Below are positions 25,731 to 34,004 of a stretch of 64,000 nt of DNA, in pieces. The first letter of the stretch is position 1. Every line of letters begins with the position of its first letter. The DNA is from Nitrosospira sp. Is2 (lineage in GTDB: Bacteria > Pseudomonadota > Gammaproteobacteria > Burkholderiales > Nitrosomonadaceae), in assembly GCF_033095785.1 (NCBI RefSeq), contig NZ_CP137134.1, positions 3,510,274 to 3,574,273 of the forward strand, given 5' to 3'. The notes beneath the pieces are model-generated. The model did no database searches, was not told where the DNA came from, and saw nothing but the letters and a program-made list of their open reading frames with translations. The position numbers were made by a program, and so were the translations under genes.

Positions 25731-26114
25731 TTACGGATTGGCCGTCACATCACTTTTCGCGGCTTCGGAAAATCGCAGCCGGTTTCCGAATGGGTCCGAA
25801 ATTTCCATTACCCGCCCCCATGGAACCGGTTCGATCGCTGGCTTCGCATACCTGTACTGCTTCGCCCGGAGCTCGGAACAGAGAACATCGATATTTTCTA
25901 CTGGCACAAAGATCGTCGCGCCCGGGATGGCGTCACCGTAGTGCTCGCTTAAGTCGATTATTAATTCAGACCGCTTTATTCGCGCATACAACGGAAAATT
26001 GTCTCCGAACCGATGCTCCCATTCGAGTTTGAAACCAAGAAAATCCAGATAAAATTCCTTCGCTTTATCTTCCGAGAAGATGCGCAAGATGGGAATGGCG
26101 GGGGACAAACGCAT
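25731..26114 (-). CDS. VOC-family protein (glyoxalase/bleomycin-resistance-like)
   Basis: 127 residues. A single VOC domain: MRLSPAIPILRIFSEDKAKE, FYLDFLGFKLEWEHRF, a S-E-L-I-I-D-L-S-E-H metal-ligand region and the closing ISDPFGNRLRFSE, typical of glyoxalase_6/bleomycin-resistance proteins. Candidate metal ligands are the His in the SEH segment and the Glu in V-M-E-I-S-D-P-F-G. The short length and lack of partner genes give no hint of substrate. It lies just outside the phage module and reads against its last gene, 64 nt apart. Confidence 0.85.
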   Translation of the reverse strand: MRLSPAIPILRIFSEDKAKEFYLDFLGFKLEWEHRFGDNFPLYARIKRSELIIDLSEHYGDAIPGATIFVPVENIDVLCSELRAKQYRYAKPAIEPVPWGRVMEISDPFGNRLRFSEAAKSDVTANP

Positions 26115-26309
26115 GAGTTGATTTAATCAGAATTCATGGATATAAATTATGGCCATTAGCCGGGCTCGCCGCAATTTCGTGCCCTAGAGATGACGGGCAA
26201 ATGGCCGACCTTATGCCAATCAGTAAATGCTTCGCTTCAATTCTTCGTTTGGAGGCTACGGATCAATGCAGGTCGGATTACCTGGTGGCAATCCGGCGAT
26301 AGGCAGCTG

Positions 26310-26837
26310 CTACTTCTTTCTCCCCAGCGAACTCTTGAGTTTCTTCGCATCTTCCAGATGCTGGGCAATAACCGGGCGCAGGTCGGTCAACAAACGCTTC
26401 AATTCTTCGTCCTGCGCCTGGGGGATCAGTTTTTCATCCCACAAGTCCAGCATTTTCTGGTGAAACTCCACCTCATGACTTGCGTAGTCCAGATCAAACA
26501 ATATCCCCCGCCGCCGGTCAAGGCTTTCAAGATGTTCTTCTTCAACTACCTTCACCCTATCGCTCAGTGAGCTGTTCTGCGGCACTATATTATGCCTGGC
26601 TGCCCAGTCCTGGACCGACGAATAGGCTTCAGAATGTTCCTTGGCTACCCGCCGGCTGTACGCCTTTACGTCCGCATTGGACGAGGTGGCGTCGGCCAGC
26701 CTCCAGGAATCGACCTCGGCCTGGTTAATGGCCTGGACGAGACCAATGATCTCCGCATCGTTCAGCGCTTTTGTTTCGGCAGCAACTGCAAAGGACGGGG
26801 CGACTACGGCAACCGCAAGCATGAATAGGTTTTTCAT
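26310..26837 (-). CDS. DUF4142 exported protein
   Basis: 175 residues with a signal peptide (LFMLAVAVVAPSFAVAAE). The mature domain is a ferritin-like four-helix type: NDAEIIGLVQAINQAEVDSW, then DVKAYSRRVAKEHSEAYSSV, the conserved F-H-Q-K-M-L-D-L-W-D and a final helix with A-Q-H-L-E-D-A-K-K-L. This matches DUF4142, a family of periplasmic proteins of unknown activity that often appears near stress genes. It is followed by about 200 bp of non-coding DNA. The ATG has GGATCC-like DNA before it and no strong ribosome site. Confidence 0.82.
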   Translation of the reverse strand: MKNLFMLAVAVVAPSFAVAAETKALNDAEIIGLVQAINQAEVDSWRLADATSSNADVKAYSRRVAKEHSEAYSSVQDWAARHNIVPQNSSLSDRVKVVEEEHLESLDRRRGILFDLDYASHEVEFHQKMLDLWDEKLIPQAQDEELKRLLTDLRPVIAQHLEDAKKLKSSLGRKK

Positions 26838-27134
26838 GGGGATCCTTTATTATTGATGGGGGATCATTGCCGGTAACAGAAAATGGAAAATTCATGAACA
26901 CCGGTACACTAAGCGTAGCCGATCGAAGGCCCCATGTAAATTTTCACGCAGTAGTTGAAAAATGAGTTGAAAAAAGCCGGCAAAAGCCGCCCGCAAATCT
27001 GCCGGCAGCAATTGGAGAACGCATGCAAGCAGCCTGATACTCGATAGATAGGCACGTAACGTGTGTGGGAGTACGGGGAATGGGATAGGAAAGCCGCTGA
27101 GCGCGGCAAACAGAAGCCGGCCTTGGGCCTGCTT

Positions 27135-28685
27135 CTATATGGCGCTCTGGTCGCCGGCGTCTTTACCCAGCTCAAGGCTGCTGATGGCCACGATGGGGCA
27201 GGCGCTAGCGGAATCGATATCGACCCGAATATCGGTGACGGCACCTGCCTGAGCCCAAGAGGAAAGCGGCGTCAAATTAATCGCCGTCATGCCCGGCTGC
27301 GTGGTGAAGCGGACGCTGTTGGCTTCGCTGAACTCTCTGCCGGCGGAATGCCAGGATACCTGGACCTTAACCGGCTCGTTCTTTTCGCCGCAGTTCAGGT
27401 CCAGCACCAGTTGCGACACGTCACGAGCACGAACCGGCTGGTCGAGTGAAAAGGTGACATATGGATCAGCCCCCGCCACGCGGTATGCCTGCCTGTTCCT
27501 GGTCTTGATGAGGTCATGCGTTTCGGTAGGGAGTCCGTGACTCACGGAGGTGAAACGCTTCGGTTTTTCCGAGGAAAAAATGAGTGGCGGGAGGCTTCCA
27601 AACCGCTTTCTCCTGGCCGCCCTCTCAACCACGGTAACGAAGACATAATCCGGTTTGAATGTGTCCACCAGCCGCGCAAGCGAGGCAGTATCGGCGGACT
27701 CATAATGAATCTGCAGCGTTTCCGAGAACGTGGCCGCCATGAAGGGAGCCATCGCGGTGCCAAACGAATCGCGCAACCACAAAACCTTTTTATCGTTCAG
27801 GGCGTGTTTGGACTTGACCAGCAATGGTTGCCGTGCCGTATGAATTTGAGGGTTGCCGCCGGCCTTTTTCAGGCGGCCGGTATCGAACTCATACTGCTCA
27901 ATTTCGATCGGGCGCTCGCTGACGATATCGACCACCACCTCGCTATCACGCAGTGTCTCCTTCAATCTCAGGAATTTCGCCAGGTCGCCCCCCTGGCGCT
28001 CATTCACCTTCGTAATACGCACTTCATGATCGGAAAGCAGGCGCAATCCCGGCTCGGCGCGTGCAATCTCCGCTTCGAAAGCGCGAAATGCCACCCATGC
28101 ACCCAGGCTATTCCAGTGCGTATCCGTCTTGTAATAAAGGGATTCCGCAAACCGCGACTTTGCCGTTCTCATCGCATTCCGGGTGTCAACGTAGATTCCC
28201 TTGCTGTCATTCGCCAGTAATGCGTCGGTTGACGACCTGGATGCCTGCTGCGCCCAGTCGGGCAGGAACTCAGGGTAGACGGTATTTTTGTCCGGACCGA
28301 GCATGACCCGGAACATCCTGACGCCCTTCAGGGTCAGCCACTGATCCCAGGATTTGGTCGCGCTCGCGATAAGCTGGGCGGCCTCCGCATCCAGGGCCGT
28401 AGGCTGATGACGCCTTGAGGTAACCGTTTTTTCGTACTGCTCCCCGAGGTAAAGCCAGTCGTCTTTCCCAATGAACACCTGGGTCGGGTTGGTTGATATC
28501 CCGTGCGGATAAAAAACACGGCCCAGAAACGCTGAAGCGAAGTCGAAGTTGTAGAGCACGGAGTCGCTCCACCATTCCTGCCCTTCCTTTTTTGGGCCAT
28601 TCCACGCGGAAAGATTGATAAGCGGAACAATCGCCAGCGCGAGCAGGGCCACCCCCAGAAAGACAAAAACCCTTTTCTTTATCAC
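27135..28685 (-). CDS. AlgJ/AlgX-like O-acetyltransferase (SGNH-like)
   Basis: 516 residues. One N-terminal membrane anchor (VFVFLGVALLALAIVPLIN), then a periplasmic ALGX/AlgJ SGNH-like domain. I see F-I-G-K-D-D-W-L-Y-L-G-E near residue 71, the catalytic D-x-H in Y-K-T-D-T-H-W-N (Asp188, His190) and the nucleophile Ser in W-L-R-D-S-F-G. The C-terminal 150 residues form a beta-rich extra domain, as carbohydrate-binding modules do. These enzymes move acetyl groups onto an exopolysaccharide in the periplasm, taking them from an MBOAT partner, which here is the adjacent upstream gene, 9 nt away. The polymer is unknown; the local PEP-CTERM genes make an EPS link plausible. Confidence 0.85.
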   Translation of the reverse strand: MIKKRVFVFLGVALLALAIVPLINLSAWNGPKKEGQEWWSDSVLYNFDFASAFLGRVFYPHGISTNPTQVFIGKDDWLYLGEQYEKTVTSRRHQPTALDAEAAQLIASATKSWDQWLTLKGVRMFRVMLGPDKNTVYPEFLPDWAQQASRSSTDALLANDSKGIYVDTRNAMRTAKSRFAESLYYKTDTHWNSLGAWVAFRAFEAEIARAEPGLRLLSDHEVRITKVNERQGGDLAKFLRLKETLRDSEVVVDIVSERPIEIEQYEFDTGRLKKAGGNPQIHTARQPLLVKSKHALNDKKVLWLRDSFGTAMAPFMAATFSETLQIHYESADTASLARLVDTFKPDYVFVTVVERAARRKRFGSLPPLIFSSEKPKRFTSVSHGLPTETHDLIKTRNRQAYRVAGADPYVTFSLDQPVRARDVSQLVLDLNCGEKNEPVKVQVSWHSAGREFSEANSVRFTTQPGMTAINLTPLSSWAQAGAVTDIRVDIDSASACPIVAISSLELGKDAGDQSAI

Positions 28686-28694
28686 GACAACCGC

Positions 28695-30176
28695 CTAGAA
28701 ATTGAAGTAAAGAAATATCGAGCTCGTCGTCACCATGGTCGAATACATGGCGATGCAGAACAGCACCAGCGCGCCCGAAAATTTGGCGGTTCCCTGGCCA
28801 TTGACGTCGACCATCAGCTCGAACGAATTCTTCCGGCTTATGATCCCCAGCGTCAGCAGAATGGCGACGAAGCAGAGAATGTTGGCGGCGAGGCCCGCGG
28901 GCAGCCACCTCAGAAGGTAATCCGAGAACCATCCGCCCCACACCAGGCTATCGGTAGGCACATGCAACGCCGTCAGGTTAAAGACCGAGTTGATGTCCGC
29001 CATCCCGCGGATGATCCTCAAGGCACTCTCAAGGGTATCGGCACGGAAAAAAATCCAGGTGAGGTTGATGAAATTGAACGTCAGCAGCCACGCCATTGCC
29101 CTGGGCATGCGCAGGCCGAACCCGCTCCAGGCGCGATGGATCACCAGCGCAGCACCGTGAAACGCCCCCCACAGCACAAACATCCAGCTCGCGCCGTGCC
29201 AGAGCCCGCCCAATATGAAGGTAGCCATGAGGTTCAGGTAAACGCGCGGCGTCGAGCAACGGTTGCCGCCGAGCGGAATATAGAGGTAGTCGCGCAGGTA
29301 GCGGCTGAGCGTCATGTGCCATCTGCGCCAGAAATCCTGGATGTCGAGCGCCTGGTAGGGAGAATTGAAATTGATCGGCAACCAGATGTTGAACAGGAGC
29401 GCCGCCCCGATCGCCATATCGCAATAGCCGCTGAAATCGAAATAGAGCTGGAACGTGTAGGAGAGGCTGGTCCCCCAGGCGCTGAAAAAGTCGAGCGTTT
29501 CGCCGCCCTCGAATCCTGCGTTTGCCCACACCGCGAAGGTATCGGCGATCACGACCTTCTTGAACAGGCCGATGCTGAAAATGAACAGGCCAAGCGCGAT
29601 GTTCCGATAGCGCATGACCAGTGTCCAGCGCGACTTGAATTGCGACATCATCTCGCCGTGATGCAGGATCGGACCGGCTATCAGGTGCGGGAAAAAAGTG
29701 ACGAACAGCGCATAGTTGAGGAAATCGTATTCCCTGGCCTCGCCGCGATAACTATCCACCAGATACGCTATCTGGGTGAATGTGAAGAAACTGATGCCCA
29801 GCGGCAGCAGAAGGTGAGGCGAAATAACGCCGATATCAAAAGCAGCGTTGATGTTATCGATCAGAAAGTCGGCATACTTGAAATACCCGAGCAGGCCAAG
29901 GTTGCCGATGATTCCGAAGGCCAGGACCAGTCGGCGCGAGAATCGCGGGGGCTTGTCCGGGTTTGGCGCCAGGGCGGTGCCGATCGCGAAGTTGAACAGT
30001 ATGGAACCGACGAGAAGCGGCAAGTAGGCGATGTTCCAGTAAGCGTAGAAAAAAAGGCTTACCGCCACCAGCCAGGCCTTGCCCGCGAGAACAAGCCGAA
30101 TCCTGTTCAGGTAGAAATACCCCAGGAAGGCGATCGGCAGAAACAGCAGGATGAATTTTGGCGAGCTAAAAATCAT
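28695..30176 (-). CDS. MBOAT-family O-acyltransferase (AlgI-like)
   Basis: 493 residues with about ten or more transmembrane segments. The MBOAT core is clear: Y-L-V-D-S-Y-R-G, F-P-H-L-I-A-G-P, D-F-W-R-R-W-H-M-T-L-S-R-Y-L-R and the catalytic-His motif L-G-G-L-W-H-G-A-S-W. AlgI-type proteins carry acetyl groups across the inner membrane for AlgJ/AlgX-like enzymes. The next gene on the same strand (27135) is such a partner, 9 nt downstream, so the two form an operon. Starts MIFSSPKFILLFLPIAFLGY, the usual AlgI start, with length near the family norm (470-520). Confidence 0.92.
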   Translation of the reverse strand: MIFSSPKFILLFLPIAFLGYFYLNRIRLVLAGKAWLVAVSLFFYAYWNIAYLPLLVGSILFNFAIGTALAPNPDKPPRFSRRLVLAFGIIGNLGLLGYFKYADFLIDNINAAFDIGVISPHLLLPLGISFFTFTQIAYLVDSYRGEAREYDFLNYALFVTFFPHLIAGPILHHGEMMSQFKSRWTLVMRYRNIALGLFIFSIGLFKKVVIADTFAVWANAGFEGGETLDFFSAWGTSLSYTFQLYFDFSGYCDMAIGAALLFNIWLPINFNSPYQALDIQDFWRRWHMTLSRYLRDYLYIPLGGNRCSTPRVYLNLMATFILGGLWHGASWMFVLWGAFHGAALVIHRAWSGFGLRMPRAMAWLLTFNFINLTWIFFRADTLESALRIIRGMADINSVFNLTALHVPTDSLVWGGWFSDYLLRWLPAGLAANILCFVAILLTLGIISRKNSFELMVDVNGQGTAKFSGALVLFCIAMYSTMVTTSSIFLYFNF

Positions 30177-30775
30177 TTATCCGCGGGTTTTCCATAACGA
30201 GCCCCATGAGAGTCATAGGCGCAGGTGCGCGATTATTCGAGGTTGAATTCTCTGAGGTCGAATGACGCGGGCAGTTTGGGATGCGAATTGTGTATGTACA
30301 TGCGTGCATCCCGCCTGCGGTGGCTCGCCCCGCTGATACTGAACCGCCGCATTGTACCCGAGGTTTGATTTTTTTGCTTGGTGGGGCGGCTTTGATCAAT
30401 GAGCCCGTCGCTCGCGCAACGCGTTTTCCTTCCGTCCTGCCACGCGCGAGGTTCCCTTAAGGCATGCCCAAGGCATACCCCAGGCAGCAGCAGTGCGGCA
30501 GAACGCGGCTGATCACTCGCGAACGCGGGAGCAGCAAGCCTTCGAAAATGACTGCGGCCGAACAGTAAAGGCGGATGGCGCAGCCCCGTACCAGGCATCC
30601 TGTTCCACTCCCGCTCCACCGGCCGCTGCTGGAAGAATGACGACAACCGTTTGGGGACAACCTTGTTGCGCCTCAATTTTTTTAAAAATATTTGCTCCAC
30701 GCATGAACTTTTTATTTCAGCCTAAGTCGAACTCATGCGGGCATTTGGAGTTCGGCTCGCTGATGTCTTGTGTTT
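30177..30775. other. Stretch without a supported gene
   Basis: About 600 bp. Minus frames 30166-30399 and 30233-30700 overlap each other and have no motif; plus frame 30493-30831 is likewise unsupported. The DNA is probably the promoter region of the MBOAT operon (minus) and of the small gene at 30870 (plus). Confidence 0.4.
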
Positions 30776-30817
30776 TTGACGTGTTTTTGATCAACCTGGT
30801 AGTACAACCGTTGTACT
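30776..30817 (+). promoter_or_regulatory. Promoter-like site with a perfect 17-bp palindrome
   Basis: TTGACG (30776-30781) and TAGTAC (30800-30805) are separated by 18 bp. AGTACAACCGTTGTACT (30801-30817) is a perfect palindrome covering the -10 and start region. This is the right place for a repressor of the small gene at 30870. The binding protein is unknown. Confidence 0.45.
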
Positions 30818-30869
30818 GGTCATCAATGTAGTCATATTCTTGAGCATCTAAATCCTTAAGGAGGTAATC

Positions 30870-30950
30870 ATGGAAATGGCAATCCTCGTGGTAGGTATCG
30901 GAGCAGTCGCCCTCTGGTTCTTCATGTCAAAGGACGGACACAGGGATTAA
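30870..30950 (+). CDS. 26-residue single-helix membrane peptide
   Basis: M-E-M-A-I-L-V-V-G-I-G-A-V-A-L-W-F-F-M then S-K-D-G-H-R-D: one transmembrane helix with a short charged C-terminal tail. AAGGAGGT lies 4 nt before the ATG, the best ribosome site in this part of the window. A promoter-like palindrome precedes it and a strong Rho-independent terminator follows 80 nt after the stop, so it forms a complete transcription unit. Function unknown; small proteins of this plan often bind or tune a larger membrane complex, which is only a possibility. Confidence 0.65.
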   Translation: MEMAILVVGIGAVALWFFMSKDGHRD

Positions 30951-31031
30951 CCTACCGAAGAAATTGAGTAGTGCTACCAAGCAGTAATTCTTCTGATTAC
31001 AAAATAACGAACCCAACTAACGAGTCAATTC

Positions 31032-31076
31032 GCCGATGCTCACCCTGCGCTCAGCGGTGGCATCGGCATCTTTTTT
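31032..31076 (+). terminator. Rho-independent terminator after the 26-residue peptide gene
   Basis: GCCGATGC (31032-31039) pairs perfectly with GCATCGGC (31060-31067), with inner CACC/GGTG pairing, followed by A-T-C and six T. Strong on the plus strand. Confidence 0.75.
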
Positions 31077-31213
31077 GTGGGGGCGGCGCAGCCGCCACCC
31101 GTGGCCCCGGATTCTGCCCCGGCCTGTCGAACCCTTGAGCCGGGCCTTATTACCTGATTGTTCTATACAAGCGCTTGCCGCTCGGGCATCCGGGACATCC
31201 ACCCGCCTCCCCG

Positions 31214-31993
31214 TCACAGGATGATGTCATTCGTTTGACCGACCAGGTCCAGAGGCGGGTTGCCAACCAGACGGACCTGCAAATCAAGCGAACCGGGAAT
31301 CCCGAATCCGATCACCGTTGCCGTCAGTATCCCCTGGCTATACGTCAACTGGTTCAGGTTGAATGCCTGGTTGCCAGCCACCTCCCGGTTCGCGTCAATG
31401 GTCGAGAGATCGATGCGGTCGCCCAAGGCGGCTCCCCTGCCATCGAAGCCGATAATATTGTCGCGAACCACCAGCGGACTGGTTTCCTCGAATCCCGGGC
31501 TGTCAGACAGCGCGTCATAATCGAACACATCATTTCCCCGCCCGCCATTCAGGGTATCCGTACCGCTACCGCCGTTAAGGGTGTCGTCGCCGCTTTCACC
31601 GTATAGCCTGTCATCTCCAGCTTCTCCCCATAATTTGTCGTTGCCTTCGCCACCCAGGATAATATCGTCGCCCGCTCCCCCAAGAATTCTGTCCGCTCCT
31701 CCACGTCCAAGCAAAATATCGTTACCTGCCTGTCCATCGAGGCGATCATCACCGCTTCCACCGTCGAGACCATCATGACCGGCTCCGCCCAATAGCGTAT
31801 CGTCGCCGTGATCGCCGGACAGAACGTCGTTACCATCGCCACCATCCAGGGTGTCGCTGCCATCGCCCCCGTCGATGACATCGTTACTGCCGTTTCCCGA
31901 AAGCCTGTCGTTTCCTCCAAAACCAAACATGAAATCGGAGGCATTGCCGAGTGATGCGGTGTTTGCTGATTCGTCTCCAAAATAAAAGGCCAT
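31214..31993 (-). CDS. RTX-type calcium-binding repeat protein
   Basis: 259 residues with AGGAG upstream of the ATG. Residues 25-165 are about sixteen glycine-rich nonapeptides of the G-G-x-G-x-D-x-L form (GGDGSDTLDGGDGNDVL, GGAGDDIILGGEGNDKL and so on) that fold into a calcium-binding beta-roll. The C-terminal 90 residues contain a F-D-Y-D-A-L region and end in Q-T-N-D-I-I-L, a hydrophobic end typical of type I secretion signals. There is no N-terminal signal peptide. It is therefore probably secreted through an ABC/HlyD/TolC system encoded elsewhere. No enzymatic domain is seen, so it is a short structural RTX protein. Confidence 0.88.
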   Translation of the reverse strand: MAFYFGDESANTASLGNASDFMFGFGGNDRLSGNGSNDVIDGGDGSDTLDGGDGNDVLSGDHGDDTLLGGAGHDGLDGGSGDDRLDGQAGNDILLGRGGADRILGGAGDDIILGGEGNDKLWGEAGDDRLYGESGDDTLNGGSGTDTLNGGRGNDVFDYDALSDSPGFEETSPLVVRDNIIGFDGRGAALGDRIDLSTIDANREVAGNQAFNLNQLTYSQGILTATVIGFGIPGSLDLQVRLVGNPPLDLVGQTNDIIL

Positions 31994-32345
31994 GATGGAT
32001 CTCCTCTTCAGGTTAAACAGGTAGGAACGCCGTCGCCAGCTGGTACTGGAATTACCATCTCCCGCAGCCGGCTCTATTAATCTTTAGCACACCGCGCACA
32101 GTTAGCAAGCGTCCCGCGATTCATCTTGCATGCAGACCACTTGCCTCGCCGAGCCTGGACGAGGTTTTCGCGTGTGAAGTACGGTCGCAAGGTTGGAAGG
32201 AAACAACGCTTGATTAGTCCCGTAGCACCCATCCGGAAGAGCCGATGCCGCGATTTCGTTGCCTTGTCAAACGCAATTCATCAACTAGAATAAAAATGAA
32301 TCCAGCCTGACATCTCAAACAGCTCTTTCCACCAGAGAGCTCGCC
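31994..32345. other. Divergent intergenic region
   Basis: About 350 bp between the RTX gene (minus) and the frameshifted PEP-CTERM gene (plus). No gene; expected to hold both promoters, but none was fixed. Confidence 0.4.
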
Positions 32346-33121
32346 ATGAAAATGAGCTATTACCCTGAAATCCGCCGCTTTGGCCTGGCCGCCGTCGTGA
32401 TAATGGCGCTAAGTTTCGCTCCGCCCCCCGTGGCTGCGGCCCCCTTCTCCCTCACCGTATGGATTGTGGATTCCAATAGCAAGGAGCTGATCAAACTCGG
32501 CAACCTGGGTAGAACTCCTCCTGCTACTACTGCCGAGGGCATCAATGACGCCGGCCAGGTGGTGGGACAATCTTTCACGACGGATCCCTTCCACCCTCAA
32601 CGTGCTTTCATCACCGGCCCCAATGGTATCGGAATGACCGATCTTGGCACGCTGAACGCTTACGCGATAAATTCCGCCGGGCAGGTGGTGGGGACTTATC
32701 AGACAACCGCAAACGAGACTCATGCTTTCATCACCGGGCCCAATGGCGCAGGTCTCACGGATATCGGTAAAGCCAGCGAGGCCGTTGACGTAAACGACCT
32801 GGGACAGACGGTGGGATATTTCTACGATGCGGCTTCAGGTGAAGACCATGCTTTTGCCACCGGTCCTAATGGTATGGGCATAATCGATCTCGATAAGTTA
32901 GCGATTCCTCCGAACGGAAACATTCTACAGTATGCGAATGACATCAATAATCTGGACAGGTCGCCGTTACCGGCACGGTACCCGAGCCGGCGACCTATGC
33001 CATGATGCTCGCCGGCCTAGGCCTGTTGGGTTCATGGCGAGCCGCACGACGTCAAACAGGTGGTAAGCGCCCGTTGCACACGGAAAGATGTGCCGTCCGG
33101 TTTAGCCGATCTGGTTGTTAA
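32346..33121 (+). pseudogene. PEP-CTERM/HAF protein with a single-base frameshift
   Basis: The frame from the ATG at 32346 encodes a signal peptide (VVIMALSFAPPPVAAAP) and four HAF repeats with A-F-I-T-G-P-N-G and I-N-D-A-G-Q-V-V-G, as in the 2930 protein. At about 32953-32956 the expected I-N-N-L-G-Q-V-A-V becomes I-N-N-L-D-R-S-P, consistent with loss of one G (CTGGACAGG in place of CTGGGACAGG). The frame then stops at 33005. In the next frame the proper ending continues: G-T-V-P-E-P-A-T-Y-A-M-M-L-A-G-L-G-L-L-G, then an Arg-rich tail, to a stop at 33119-33121. As read, the protein loses its sorting signal; a sequencing indel cannot be excluded. Confidence 0.85.
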
Positions 33122-33136
33122 GCCGGAAGCTACTGC

Positions 33137-33625
33137 TCACCCAATCGATGCCAGCTTGGCCAATCGCGCTTGAATGTCCTTGTCACCAGCAACAATTACG
33201 AGCCACTGCTCAACTGCCTCGCTAACCTCAAGGCAAAACTGGTCTACTCGCAGTTGGAGCACGTTGTCGAACTGGTTCACGTGAAAGAAAGATCCTTGGG
33301 ACGGAATGGTGAAGTGAAAGCTTTCCAACGCTTGCTGCGCGCGCTGATCGTCGATTCCAAATTCGCCCTGGTGCAAGAAAGCGCACCGCAAGGCGTAGCA
33401 ATCCAGGCCGCTGAGGAAAGTGTGAAGCGTTCGATTCGCGCCAATATTGGCCTGATAGCGCTTCAACAAGAACCTGTCATACCAATCGACGAAACGTTCG
33501 CGCGGGTTCTTTGATGGACTCTCGATCCTGCCGCAGATGTCAGGCATGGTGAGCGCTATCGCAAGCGCTGCATACCAGTTACCTTGTGCAACTGCCGCTT
33601 TGGTAGCGGTAACGAACTGATGCAT
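33137..33625 (-). CDS. Conserved hypothetical cytoplasmic protein
   Basis: 162 residues. Starts MHQFVTATKAAVAQGNWYAA with ALAIALTMPDICGRIE, then RFVDWYDRFLLKRYQANIG and L-D-C-Y-A-L-R-C-A-F-L-H-Q-G. The W-x-A-A-L-x-x-x-x-x-x-P-D-I-C-G and A-L-R-C-A-x-L-H-x-G patterns are familiar from scattered uncharacterised bacterial proteins found in accessory regions. All-helical by appearance, no signal, no membrane segment. No operon partner; it converges with the broken PEP-CTERM gene. Function unknown. Confidence 0.7.
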   Translation of the reverse strand: MHQFVTATKAAVAQGNWYAALAIALTMPDICGRIESPSKNPRERFVDWYDRFLLKRYQANIGANRTLHTFLSGLDCYALRCAFLHQGEFGIDDQRAQQALESFHFTIPSQGSFFHVNQFDNVLQLRVDQFCLEVSEAVEQWLVIVAGDKDIQARLAKLASIG

Positions 33626-33717
33626 TTCATGCTTCCATGGTCGCTACTTTGCGATTGGGAAACCATGTTTTTCCCTTCTGGACGCGGCTGATGGGATGAT
33701 ATCTGATCGGCTCCGAG

Positions 33718-33747
33718 AAGCCCGGCGGCAGGATTACTGCCGCCGGG
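33718..33747. repeat. GC-rich hairpin element, copy 1
   Basis: CCCGGCGGCAG (33721-33731), loop GATTA, CTGCCGCCGGG (33737-33747): a perfect 11-bp stem. A near copy lies at 38235-38263. Neither strand here has a clean T-run, so it is described as a dispersed palindrome instead of a terminator. Confidence 0.6.
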
Positions 33748-34004
33748 CCGGGCTCCCTCTTGTAGGTATACCCTTGGTGGAGGAAAGCTTCTCCTCCACT
33801 TCCTATGATACAACCATTCTGCGGCTTGGGTATTGGACTGAGGTACTATCCGCCCAATAAATTTTGAGCGGCATCCGCTGAATTACTGGAGGCGCGACCT
33901 GCCGGTGAGCCGTATCATCTCCCCGCAGGACGCTCCCAGCCCGCAACCCTGTATCGGAAGCGACACTAATTCGACCGCTGGATGAAACAGGGAATAAGGC
34001 ACGC

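Noticed and set aside
28962..30197. 411-residue plus-strand frame
   Set aside because: Antisense to the MBOAT gene; its length comes from the codon bias of that gene.
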